Below the pieces are notes generated by a model that was not told the DNA's origin, did not search any database, and saw nothing but the letters and a program-made list of their open reading frames with translations. A stretch of 64,000 bases of DNA from QQWI01 sp964522015 (GTDB taxonomy: Bacteria > Bacillota > Clostridia > Peptostreptococcales > Acidaminobacteraceae), in contig CAZFST010000015.1 in the NCBI GenBank assembly GCA_964522015.1, forward strand, positions 29,222-93,221, given 5' to 3'. Shown piece after piece: positions 34,064 to 42,030 of the stretch. The first letter of the stretch is position 1, and every line of letters starts with the position of its first letter. Position numbers and translations under genes: made by a program.

Positions 34064-35122
34064 ATGAGAGATCAGATTCAAGAAATCGTCGAACGTTATG
34101 CGATTAACCATCACTTTTCAGGTGTTGTACGGATAAAACAGGGGAAGAATACCCTCTATGACGGCGCTTTCGGCTATGCTTGCAAACCCTTTAAAATTCC
34201 CAATCGTATGGATATTCGTTTTGCCAATGCCTCTATAACCAAAATGTTTACAGCTCTTGCTATTTTACAGTTAGTGGACCAAGGTAAACTGGCTCTAGAA
34301 GACACGGTGTGTCAGTTTTTGGTGGTTGAGGATGTGGCAATTGATCGAGATGTGACCATTGGTCAGCTCCTATCTCATACTTCTGGAGTTCGGGATTATT
34401 TCGATGATATAGATCCAGATGGTTTTGAGAAATTATGGCAGCAGGTGCCTTGTCAGTATGTCAACCGATTGGATAAAATCTTGCCTTTGTTTATTGACGA
34501 GGTACCCATTGCACGGCCTGGTGAGCGATTTGCTTATAGCGGTGCAGGTTACATCTTATTGGGCCTTGTGATAGAAGCGGTCACGGGGACTGATTATTAT
34601 ACGTATATGCGGGAGTCGATTTTCAAACCCCTCTATTTGTTTGAAACCGACTTTATACCCCTCCACCACGTGGTGGATAATGTGGCCGAAGGCTACATCC
34701 CGGTTAAAGATGAAACTAATTTTTTAACCGGTTGGAAAAAGAATATTTATAGTGTGCCAGCATTTGGACTTTCTGATGGGGGCTCTTTTTCTACAGCTAA
34801 AGATATGGTCAAATTTTTAAGAAGCATTCGTCAGCAGGAGTTACTTTCTGAGAGTATGACAAAACTGTGGCTAACCCCTCAGGTGAAGGTCACCGATGAC
34901 TGGTCATACGGTTACGGCTTATGGTTTGAGCAAGATGGGGATGGTGAAATTCTTAAATATGGGCATACTGGGGAAGACCCAGGTGTCAGTGCAAGAGTGT
35001 TCTATTATCCAAAGCACGACATTGACCTAGTGCTATTTTCAAATCATGGCTTCTCAACAAGCGCCCTTTTAAGGGAGCTAGAAACCCAATGTTTGGGAAA
35101 TGCCCAGTGTTTGGGGACCTAA
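34064..35122 (+). CDS. Beta-lactamase-like serine hydrolase (class C / AmpH type)
   Basis: 352 residues without a signal peptide, so probably cytosolic. Nucleophile motif ASITKMFTALAI (SxxK as SITK), the YSGAGY motif (Tyr-x-Asn replaced by Tyr-Ser-Gly) and the late HTGEDPG box. Such enzymes hydrolyse esters or peptides; a true beta-lactamase would be exported. The C-terminus holds a repeated QCLGNAQCLGT, which looks like a small internal duplication. Likely co-transcribed with the ROK kinase. Confidence 0.85.
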   Translation: MRDQIQEIVERYAINHHFSGVVRIKQGKNTLYDGAFGYACKPFKIPNRMDIRFANASITKMFTALAILQLVDQGKLALEDTVCQFLVVEDVAIDRDVTIGQLLSHTSGVRDYFDDIDPDGFEKLWQQVPCQYVNRLDKILPLFIDEVPIARPGERFAYSGAGYILLGLVIEAVTGTDYYTYMRESIFKPLYLFETDFIPLHHVVDNVAEGYIPVKDETNFLTGWKKNIYSVPAFGLSDGGSFSTAKDMVKFLRSIRQQELLSESMTKLWLTPQVKVTDDWSYGYGLWFEQDGDGEILKYGHTGEDPGVSARVFYYPKHDIDLVLFSNHGFSTSALLRELETQCLGNAQCLGT

Positions 35123-35145
35123 TTGTTTCACAGTCAATAGACAGT

Positions 35146-35186
35146 AAGAGGGGGGACAGTTCTTAAGAACTATCCCCCCTCTTTTT
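35146..35186 (+). terminator. Terminator after the serine hydrolase gene
   Basis: AAGAGGGGGGA...TCCCCCCTCTT with an inner AGTTCTTAAGAACT core and a following T-run. Confidence 0.9.
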
Positions 35187-35215
35187 TCAAAATACAACGA
35201 CGTATTTTGAAAAAA
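35182..35215. terminator. AT-rich perfect hairpin between convergent genes
   Basis: TTTTTTCAAAATAC (35182-35195) pairs exactly with GTATTTTGAAAAAA (35202-35215). It shares its T-run with the upstream terminator and lies just after the HxlR stop on the minus strand. Confidence 0.6.
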
Positions 35216-35228
35216 TTAACTTTTGCAT

Positions 35229-35573
35229 CTAACTAACTTGAGAGATGCTAGATTCATGTTCCATATGTTCTTGGCCCCATTCACACATGGTTTTTAATAC
35301 AGGTATCAATGAGGTTCCCTTTTGAGAGAGGGAATACTCAACCTTAGGGGGAATCTGGGGATATTCCTTTCTAATGATTAAGCCATCAGACTCAAGTTCT
35401 TTAAGTTGCTGACTGAGCATTTTATGGGTAATGCCTCCAATATGCTTTTTAAGTTCCCCGTAACGCTTAACTTCAGATAGAACCAGGTGCCAGAGTATCA
35501 CTAACTTCCATTTACCGCCCATAATGGAAAGGGTGTAGACCATGGGACACTGGGGTTTGTCAAAATCATTCAT
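35229..35573 (-). CDS. HxlR-family transcriptional regulator
   Basis: 114 residues from the ATG at 35573, ten bases from AAGGAG; the GTG nine bases upstream is too close to that site. Family features: CPMVYTLSIMGGKWKLVILWHL with a single Cys near the N-terminus, then the winged helix GGITHKMLSQQLKELESDGLI and wing VEYSLSQKG. HxlR proteins often sense electrophiles or quinones by that Cys. Divergent from a nitroreductase, the usual target arrangement. Confidence 0.92.
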   Translation of the reverse strand: MNDFDKPQCPMVYTLSIMGGKWKLVILWHLVLSEVKRYGELKKHIGGITHKMLSQQLKELESDGLIIRKEYPQIPPKVEYSLSQKGTSLIPVLKTMCEWGQEHMEHESSISQVS

Positions 35574-35595
35574 TTGTGACACTCTCCTTTTGTAT

Positions 35596-35647
35596 AGTAT
35601 ATTCCTTTAAAGTGCATACTGTTATAATGTATAATATCATATATACT
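35596..35647. promoter_or_regulatory. HxlR/nitroreductase divergent control region
   Basis: AGTAT (35596) and ATACT (35616) form an inverted repeat with 15 bases between; a further ATACT at 35643 follows. Two TATAAT -10 candidates (35623 and 35630) lie inside. Binding by HxlR here would block the nitroreductase promoter. Confidence 0.5.
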
Positions 35648-35695
35648 GTTTAAGAGATAGACAAACTTGAGCATAACAACACTAGGAGGATTACC

Positions 35696-36253
35696 ATGAA
35701 CGACACGATTCAAGCCATCAAAAGTAGACGCAGTATCCGTGTTTTCCAGTCAGATCAAATCAAAAGCCACGAACTAGAGGCGATTATTGAGGCTGGTCTA
35801 TTTGCCCCAAGTGCCATGAATCAACAGCCTTGGCATGTGACGGTGGTACAAAATCCCGAGTTGCTCTCAAGCATCAATCATGACGCAAAATCAGAACTGG
35901 CACGACAAGAGGAGGATTACCTTAGAAAATTCGGAGAAAACGGAGCCTTTAATATCCTTTATAATGCCCCGACTGCAATCATCGTGTCAGCAGCTTCAAA
36001 TTCCCATTATGCACCCACGGACTGTGCTGCCTTGACTCAGAATATTTTACTGGCAGCTGAGTCATTAAACATTGGTTCCTGCTGGATTGGGTTGGCGAAT
36101 TTTGCACTCAAGGGTGAAAAAGCGTCTGATTATAAAAAACAATTAGAGCTACCAGAGGGATTTGATCCTTGTTTTACAATTGCACTGGGCTATAAAAAGA
36201 CCACAACAACAGCTGCCCCAGAGCGAAAAGTAAACACGGTCAATTACGTTTAA
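35696..36253 (+). CDS. Nitroreductase-family FMN oxidoreductase
   Basis: 185 residues. FMN-binding start IKSRRSIRVFQSDQI, APSAMNQQPWHVTVVQ and GSCWIGLANFAL are the family blocks. The enzyme reduces quinones, nitro compounds or similar electrophiles with NAD(P)H. AGGAGG lies eight bases ahead. Under likely control of the divergent HxlR protein. Confidence 0.92.
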   Translation: MNDTIQAIKSRRSIRVFQSDQIKSHELEAIIEAGLFAPSAMNQQPWHVTVVQNPELLSSINHDAKSELARQEEDYLRKFGENGAFNILYNAPTAIIVSAASNSHYAPTDCAALTQNILLAAESLNIGSCWIGLANFALKGEKASDYKKQLELPEGFDPCFTIALGYKKTTTTAAPERKVNTVNYV

Positions 36254-36341
36254 GGTGTAAGGGTTAAGAAATAAGAAATAAAAGTAAAAGTAAAAGTAGA
36301 ATGTCATGACAAAGGGCAGGTGCTTTCTTCCAGTGTGTAGT

Positions 36342-36373
36342 AACAGATACTGGTGCAGAGTGTCTGTTTTTTT
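36342..36373 (+). terminator. Terminator after the nitroreductase gene
   Basis: AACAGATACT, 7-base loop, AGTGTCTGTT and a T-run. Upstream, 36276-36300 is a simple AAAGT repeat. The rest of 36254-36495 shows nothing more. Confidence 0.75.
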
Positions 36374-36495
36374 GTGGTACATCAGTTGATGACGCTGGAA
36401 AGTTGCCAGACCTATGCTGTTGTCAATAAAATACCAAGTTTAAAGTGTGGCAAATTTGGATATGAAGGGAGTAGTTAAGAAAGTGAGGCACTGAA

Positions 36496-38271
36496 ATGAA
36501 AATACTCGTAATCACCGAATTAGAGATGATGCGTTTGCTAATGGAACGCTCCTTTTCCAAGTACGATTGCGACCTCGACTATCTACCCTATGACAAAGGC
36601 ATAATCAGATTAGCACTAGAGCAGGATGATGAGGCATTGATCATCATTGAAGAACGGGATAGCACCTCTGAAACTGTAGAATTCATAGACTGTATTCTGT
36701 CCATAGAGACCATGGTCAAGAGCCCTTCGCTAAAATGTATTTTGATAAGAAAAGAGAATTCATACGATTCTATTGAGTTGGAACAATATAAAAAATTCAT
36801 CATTGAAGGTAAATTATTAGTACTTATACCGGATAACCTCAGCAAAAATCTCATGCTTTTTTACGAAAACCTGCAATGGGATTGTCATCCCATCACGACG
36901 CAGACTCGTAAGGTGCGGTCAGATTTCACAGTGCTTCTAATTGATAAAGACCCTCAAAAGAGGCTATTGCTATCCCAGTTATTTGAATCAAATGGCTTAA
37001 AGTTGTTAGTGGCAGAGAACGATACAATCGGCTGGAATATGTATCTGCAATTTACCCCGCATATTGTCATTACAGAAAGTGATCTACCTGACTTGTCAGG
37101 GATTGAACTTTGCCGAAAAATCAAGGCATATAATAGCTATACTAAGGTCATTATATTATCAAATCTGATACATGAAACCATCATCGATTTGACTTGTGCG
37201 GCAGGCGCTGATGACTATATGCTCAAACCCATTGATTCGGTCCTACTGATGGCTAAAATCGAGACCTTGATCGAGATGTTCATCATTAAATCAGATTTCC
37301 GAATTCTGATTGTAGATGACAGTCTGACCATACAAGAGGGTCTCGGTCTGGAATTCAAGAAAAACAATATGGATGTGATTTTTGCTTCTAATGGCATGGC
37401 AGGTTTTTCAAAGGCCGTCATCGAAAAATCTTCGGTAGTCATATCAGATATAGAAATGCCTATTATGAACGGCTACGAACTTTTATCTGCCATTAAATCT
37501 GTCAAGAGATTGGATCAGACAACTGTGATCATGATGAGCGGTCGTTTTACACAGGCCCATGTGAACCTGAAAGTCAACAATACACCGGTTCAATTCTTTC
37601 CCAAGCCCTTTGATATTCATAAGCTTGTCATTCAAACTGAACAGATTATCATGGGTAAATCAAATCAATTCAAGAGAGATTACGAAAATCTGATTGGCAG
37701 CATCAGTGCGCTGATTACTGCACTAGAAGCCCGAGATGAATATACGAAAGGCCATAGTGAACGAGTCGTAGAATATGCATTAGTCATTGGAAAACGATTG
37801 AATTTCGACCATCAGAAGATGCTGTGCCTAGAAATGGCATCTAAGCTACATGACTTAGGAAAGATAGGGATACGAGATGACATCCTACTCAAACCTGGCA
37901 TCTTGTCAGAAGATGAATTTAAGATTATTCAGTTACACCCAGCACTGGGTGCAAAGATATTGGACTCAATGGAGAATCTTAAAGCAGTTGCTAAGGTAGT
38001 AAAGCATCACCATGAACACTTTGATGGTACTGGCTATCCGGAGCAACTTTCCCAGAAGGCAATCCCCATAGAGTCTAGAATTATTGCCGTTGCGGATACT
38101 TTTGATGCAATCACCACCTCAAGACCCTACAGGAAAGTTCCATTTACCCTGGACGCAGCAAAAGTGCTATTGCTTGAAGAAGCAGGGCATCAACTATGTC
38201 CCTTATGTGTTGATGCATTTATTGAGGAATGGGAAGTTATTAAAAACATCAAAAATCAAACCGTACGCTAA
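36496..38271 (+). CDS. Three-receiver HD-GYP protein (cyclic-di-GMP phosphodiesterase type)
   Basis: 591 residues. The first 130 look like a degenerate receiver. A second receiver (about 145-265) begins FTVLLIDKDPQKR and ends DDYMLKPID, but has Glu where the phosphoacceptor Asp is expected (VITESDLPDLSG). A third (about 273-395) keeps a normal site (VVISDIEMPIMNG). The HD-GYP domain (about 410-585) has HDLGKIGI, HHEHFDGTGYPE and DTFDAITTSRPY with all expected metal ligands. Family members hydrolyse cyclic-di-GMP. No kinase is adjacent upstream. Confidence 0.9.
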   Translation: MKILVITELEMMRLLMERSFSKYDCDLDYLPYDKGIIRLALEQDDEALIIIEERDSTSETVEFIDCILSIETMVKSPSLKCILIRKENSYDSIELEQYKKFIIEGKLLVLIPDNLSKNLMLFYENLQWDCHPITTQTRKVRSDFTVLLIDKDPQKRLLLSQLFESNGLKLLVAENDTIGWNMYLQFTPHIVITESDLPDLSGIELCRKIKAYNSYTKVIILSNLIHETIIDLTCAAGADDYMLKPIDSVLLMAKIETLIEMFIIKSDFRILIVDDSLTIQEGLGLEFKKNNMDVIFASNGMAGFSKAVIEKSSVVISDIEMPIMNGYELLSAIKSVKRLDQTTVIMMSGRFTQAHVNLKVNNTPVQFFPKPFDIHKLVIQTEQIIMGKSNQFKRDYENLIGSISALITALEARDEYTKGHSERVVEYALVIGKRLNFDHQKMLCLEMASKLHDLGKIGIRDDILLKPGILSEDEFKIIQLHPALGAKILDSMENLKAVAKVVKHHHEHFDGTGYPEQLSQKAIPIESRIIAVADTFDAITTSRPYRKVPFTLDAAKVLLLEEAGHQLCPLCVDAFIEEWEVIKNIKNQTVR

Positions 38272-38276
38272 CCTTT

Positions 38277-38326
38277 CGGATATTATACTGATACTATCAG
38301 CTACAAGGTAGTTGAGAAAATATCCG
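38277..38326 (+). promoter_or_regulatory. Structured leader touching the ribosome site of the small secreted protein
   Basis: CGGATATT (38277-38284) pairs with AATATCCG (38319-38326), the last bases of which overlap CCGGAGG. Inside, CAGCTAC pairs with GTAGTTG around AAG. The outer stem abuts the ribosome site and could limit its access. Confidence 0.4.
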
Positions 38327-38338
38327 GAGGAAAAAAAT

Positions 38339-38566
38339 ATGAAATTGAACAAGAAAGCATTAGGATTTGTCGTGATGAGCTTGATGGCCGTGACCACCGC
38401 AGTTGCATTTGCTTCGTCTGATCAAGCAAGCGTGGCACCAGTTGCAGCAACAGCAACTACAGAAGCCGTGGTTGTTGCAACTGAAATTACTGAAGCTGCT
38501 GCATCAACTATGACGCCTGCCATGCCAGCAGCTGAGTGCACCTCAGCAGAAGAAGGCAACAAATAG
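38339..38566 (+). CDS. Small secreted Ala/Thr-rich protein
   Basis: 75 residues from ATG 38339, eight bases after CCGGAGG. A signal peptide (MKLNKKALGFVVMSLMAVTT to AFA-SSDQ) is followed by about 50 residues of Ala, Thr, Val and Glu with a single Cys near the end (AAECTSAEEGNK). No family is recognised. Placed between the HD-GYP gene and a two-component system, it might be a sensed or regulated surface peptide; that is inference. Confidence 0.65.
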   Translation: MKLNKKALGFVVMSLMAVTTAVAFASSDQASVAPVAATATTEAVVVATEITEAAASTMTPAMPAAECTSAEEGNK

Positions 38567-38598
38567 AAAAAAATTCAAATTAACAACGAGAAAAAAGG

Positions 38599-38639
38599 CA
38601 GGTAGCGGTGCAGAACAAAGCTGCGCAGCTACCTGTTTC
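38599..38639 (+). terminator. Terminator after the small secreted protein gene
   Basis: CAGGTAGC (38599-38606) pairs with GCTACCTG (38628-38635), with an inner GTGCAG/CTGCGC arm and TTTCTT after. Confidence 0.8.
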
Positions 38640-38671
38640 TTAGTTTAGAAATCCAGTGAAGGCGGTAAGAG

Positions 38672-39361
38672 ATGAAACTATTATTGGTAGAAGATGAAGT
38701 GCTTTTATCATCGATTCTAAAAAAGGGTTTGAAAAAGAAGGGTTACGCTATCGATGTTGCCGATGATGGCAATCAAGCAATCGAAATGTACGACGTGAAC
38801 GAATACGATTTGATAATCTTGGATTTGAATATTCCCCATGTTGATGGGATTGAAGTGCTCAAGTACATTCGCCAAGGTGACTTGGATACAAGAGTACTCA
38901 TTTTATCAGCACGGGCTGATATAGAGGATCGGGTCATGGGCCTGGACACCGGTGCCAATGACTATTTGGTGAAGCCATTTGATTTCCATGAGCTAGAAGC
39001 AAGGGTTCGGTCCCTGCTCAGACGGACATTCAGGCAAGAAAATATCCTGATAGAATGCCAAGGTATGCTGATGGATACATTGGCAAAGCAAGTGTCAATA
39101 GATGGCGTAGAGGTCAGCCTGACCAAAAAAGAATATGGAATCTTAGAATATCTTTTGCTTCATAAGAATGAGATCATCAGTACAGAAAGACTACTTGAAC
39201 ATGTCTGGGATAGTGAGGTAGATCTTTTTTCTAACCCACTCAAATTTCAAATGCACTGTCTTAAGAAAAAACTGACACCATTGCTCCATGGTAAAGTACT
39301 TGTCAAGAATATCCGTGGCCAAGGGTATATGATTTCAGATTTTGTTGAGGGGGACTGCTGA
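38672..39361 (+). CDS. OmpR-family response regulator
   Basis: 229 residues. Receiver with LLVEDEVLL, phosphoacceptor in LIILDLNIPHVDG, ILSARADIEDR and YLVKPFDFHELEAR; winged helix with LTKKEYGILEYLLLHKNEII and a slightly unusual wing (LFSNPLKFQMHCLKKKL). Forms an operon with the kinase two bases downstream. Targets unknown; the nearest candidate is the small secreted protein gene upstream. Confidence 0.93.
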   Translation: MKLLLVEDEVLLSSILKKGLKKKGYAIDVADDGNQAIEMYDVNEYDLIILDLNIPHVDGIEVLKYIRQGDLDTRVLILSARADIEDRVMGLDTGANDYLVKPFDFHELEARVRSLLRRTFRQENILIECQGMLMDTLAKQVSIDGVEVSLTKKEYGILEYLLLHKNEIISTERLLEHVWDSEVDLFSNPLKFQMHCLKKKLTPLLHGKVLVKNIRGQGYMISDFVEGDC

Positions 39362-39363
39362 AC

Positions 39364-40506
39364 ATGCTCAATCATTTAACACTGCAAATGCGTTTAACCG
39401 TTCTCACAGGCTTAATTGTAATTGCGACAGCCCTGTGTTTGACCATCATCTCCAATATCAATGCAGATACCAACTTAATGAGGGCATTTGAAAATCAGCA
39501 ATTAGCAACAGCGACGGAGCCTGGCCTTGTCATCCACGAGGATAGGCCTGCCCCAATCATGACGGTATCACCAGTGCCAGCAGCGACGATGACGGTAGCG
39601 TATAAGCAGTTTGCCTATGCCAATGTGTATGCAATGGTGATCATCATCCTAGTGAGCATGGCCGTGACGTTTTTAACGGCAGGGAAAGTTCTTAAACCTG
39701 TAAGGGAACTGAGTCACCTCGTAAAAAACATCAGTGACCAGAACTTGTTTCAAAGAATTGAAGGTTTCACCAACAAGGATGAAATAAGCCAATTGGCTAA
39801 TTCCTTCAATCTAATGATTCAGCGGCTAGACACTTCATTTTCCAGTCAAAAGCAATTTGTTTCTAATGCATCCCATGAATTAAAAACGCCGCTGACAATT
39901 ATAAAATCTGGCATTCAAGTGCTCAAGCTAGATGAGAATCCCACACAAGGGGAGTATCAAGAAATTATTGAGGTGACAGAACAAAGCATCAACCGCCTGA
40001 TTCTTGTGGTGGAAGGCCTCTTGGCCTTGACCACGGAGCAGCTGGAAGCTTTTTCAGAACCGGTTGCCCTAGAGCTTGTGATGGCAGATATATTAGAAGA
40101 AATGAAACCCTTAATCGAGGCAAAAGAGTTGAAGTTGATTGTCAGGATTGAAGAGGCTTTCATCGTAGGTAATGTAGAGCTGATCTATCGCGCCTTATTC
40201 AATGTGATTGAGAATGCTGTCAAATACAACAAAGTAGCTGGAGAAGTCAGGCTGGAAATCAGCCATCAGACAAGGGGCGTCACCGTCCGTATTTCGGATA
40301 CGGGAATCGGCATTGAAGAAGAGGAACTTACGCGGATTTTCGAACCCTTTTACCGGGTTGACCCCTCTAGATCACGTGATATAGGAGGATCCGGACTAGG
40401 ATTAGCCATTGTCAAAACCATAGTAGAAAAACACCATGGACAATTGAATGTTAAAAGTCAAATAGGAGTTGGTTCTGTATTTGAAATGAACTTTCCAAAT
40501 CAATAG
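39364..40506 (+). CDS. Sensor histidine kinase
   Basis: 380 residues. Two membrane helices (about 12-30 and 88-108) enclose a short outer loop of about 55 residues rich in Pro, Ala and Thr. HAMP follows (KVLKPVRELSHLVKNI), then HisKA (SNASHELKTPLTII), N box FNVIENAVKYNK, ISDTGIGIEEEELTRIFEPF and GGSGLGLAIVKTI. With so small an outer domain it may sense membrane state or another protein rather than a ligand. Partner of the preceding regulator. Confidence 0.93.
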   Translation: MLNHLTLQMRLTVLTGLIVIATALCLTIISNINADTNLMRAFENQQLATATEPGLVIHEDRPAPIMTVSPVPAATMTVAYKQFAYANVYAMVIIILVSMAVTFLTAGKVLKPVRELSHLVKNISDQNLFQRIEGFTNKDEISQLANSFNLMIQRLDTSFSSQKQFVSNASHELKTPLTIIKSGIQVLKLDENPTQGEYQEIIEVTEQSINRLILVVEGLLALTTEQLEAFSEPVALELVMADILEEMKPLIEAKELKLIVRIEEAFIVGNVELIYRALFNVIENAVKYNKVAGEVRLEISHQTRGVTVRISDTGIGIEEEELTRIFEPFYRVDPSRSRDIGGSGLGLAIVKTIVEKHHGQLNVKSQIGVGSVFEMNFPNQ

Positions 40507-40551
40507 GTCAAGCCAAAGTTGCATAGCAGTGGCCCTAATTTTGTATCTTTC

Positions 40552-40594
40552 AGCGACTTTTGAGCCGTCACAATACGGTTTTAGTTGCTTTTTT
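40552..40594 (+). terminator. Probable terminator after the kinase gene
   Basis: AGCGAC pairs with GTTGCT and CCGT with ACGG around CACAAT, with an internal loop between, followed by TTTTTT. Confidence 0.6.
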
Positions 40595-40646
40595 GCCTTA
40601 TAACTGATAAAACAAGTAGAGACGTTATTCAGAAAGAAGGTAAGGA

Positions 40647-41807
40647 ATGGAAAAACAAGCAAACGAAAAACTAGGATTTGAAAAAATCGGTGCCCAAGCA
40701 CCTTGGATAGAAGGGTTAGCAAAACTCAAGATTACAGAACCGACACCAGTCCAAGAACAGAGTTTCAGTAAAGTGATTGCAGGTGGCGACTTGATTGCCC
40801 AGGCCATGACAGGAACGGGGAAAACATTCGCTTATATGCTCCCCCTACTTCATAAAATTGATGTCACGAGCAAAGAACTGCAAGTGATTGTCATGGCGCC
40901 GACCCACGAGTTATCCCTCCAGATTAACGAGCAAATCCGCTTACTGTCAAAGGCTGCAGGTGTGAATATCCGCACGCAAGCCCTAATCGGTGGGGTGAAA
41001 CTAAGCCGTCAAGCAGATGCCCTAAAAGAAAAACCACATATCGTGGTGGGTTCAGCAGGTCGCATGATTGAGCTGGTCAGATTAAAAAAGCTCAAGTCAC
41101 ATTTTGTCAAAACCATCGTTCTTGACGAAGGGGATAAGCTTTTAGAAGATTCCCATATTACAGAAGTCCAAGCCATGATCAAAACAACTCTAAAAGATAG
41201 ACAACTTTTGCTTTTTTCAGCCTCCCTTTCTGAGCGTAGCCGTTTGCGGGCTGAAGCCATGATGAAGTCACCGGAGCTGTTGGTGGTGGATGGTGGCATT
41301 TTAAATCCATTGGTGGCCCATGCTTATTGGCTCTGTGATGGACGTAAAAAAGTAGAGAACCTACGCAAGCTTATTTCGGCAGTAAAGCCTACAAGATGCT
41401 TAATTTTTGTTAACAAGAATGAGATTATCCAAGAGGTGGCATTAAAGCTTAACCATCACAGTTATCATGCAGCCGCGCTCTTTGGCAGTCAATCCAAAGA
41501 GGAAAGAGCTAAGTCCATGCAAGATTTCACAACGGGAAAAGCAGCAGTCCTTGTTACCTCAGAAATGGCTGCAAGAGGCCTTGATATCCAAGGGGTAACC
41601 CATGTGATTAACTTGGATATGCCAGTTTCTCAAGATGATTATATGCACAGAATCGGTAGAACAGGCAGACATGGCAAGGCAGGGATGGCAATTTCCATCG
41701 TTGGGGACCACGAACTAATTGTGCTTGAAAAATACGTTGCCCGTTTTAAAGTACCCCTTCAAAATTTAGCGGTTAAATACGGCGAAGTGAAGTCAATTCG
41801 TTCTTAA
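40647..41807 (+). CDS. DEAD-box-family RNA helicase with DEGD motif
   Basis: 386 residues. Q motif with PTPVQEQSF, motif I AMTGTGKT, Ia PTHELSLQ, motif II as DEGD rather than DEAD, motif III SAS, then RCLIFVNKN, TSEMAARGLD and HRIGRTGRHG. It has only the two RecA domains and a very short tail, like compact YfmL/CshB-type helicases of ribosome assembly or RNA turnover. The Ala-to-Gly change is at a position that need not abolish activity. Own transcription unit. Confidence 0.92.
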   Translation: MEKQANEKLGFEKIGAQAPWIEGLAKLKITEPTPVQEQSFSKVIAGGDLIAQAMTGTGKTFAYMLPLLHKIDVTSKELQVIVMAPTHELSLQINEQIRLLSKAAGVNIRTQALIGGVKLSRQADALKEKPHIVVGSAGRMIELVRLKKLKSHFVKTIVLDEGDKLLEDSHITEVQAMIKTTLKDRQLLLFSASLSERSRLRAEAMMKSPELLVVDGGILNPLVAHAYWLCDGRKKVENLRKLISAVKPTRCLIFVNKNEIIQEVALKLNHHSYHAAALFGSQSKEERAKSMQDFTTGKAAVLVTSEMAARGLDIQGVTHVINLDMPVSQDDYMHRIGRTGRHGKAGMAISIVGDHELIVLEKYVARFKVPLQNLAVKYGEVKSIRS

Positions 41808-41832
41808 GTAAACAATTGGAAGATATATATCT

Positions 41833-41880
41833 AAAGCTCCATCTTTGAGGGACAAAAGTCCTCAAAGTTTGGGGCTTTTG
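41833..41880 (+). terminator. Nested hairpin and T-run after the helicase gene
   Basis: AAAGCTCC pairs with GGGGCTTT around an inner CTTTGAGG/CCTCAAAG hairpin, then TTTTG. Confidence 0.65.
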
Positions 41881-41900
41881 TCATGGGTATTAAGGGCCCG

Positions 41901-41927
41901 TGTCACTAGTGTTAAACTCCTGTGACA
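41901..41927. promoter_or_regulatory. Inverted repeat upstream of the SLH gene
   Basis: TGTCAC (41901-41906) and GTGACA (41922-41927) flank 15 bases, with a weak -10 candidate TATGAT at 41931. A leader of about 90 bases follows before the SLH start. Operator candidate only. Confidence 0.35.
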
Positions 41928-42030
41928 GTGTATGATAGACATATTAAATGGGTATATATATGTCGAAGCTTATCATGTGTTATGGTTGTATTTGATGGTG
42001 TTACCCACACTTTGTTTAGGAGGTTAGGCG

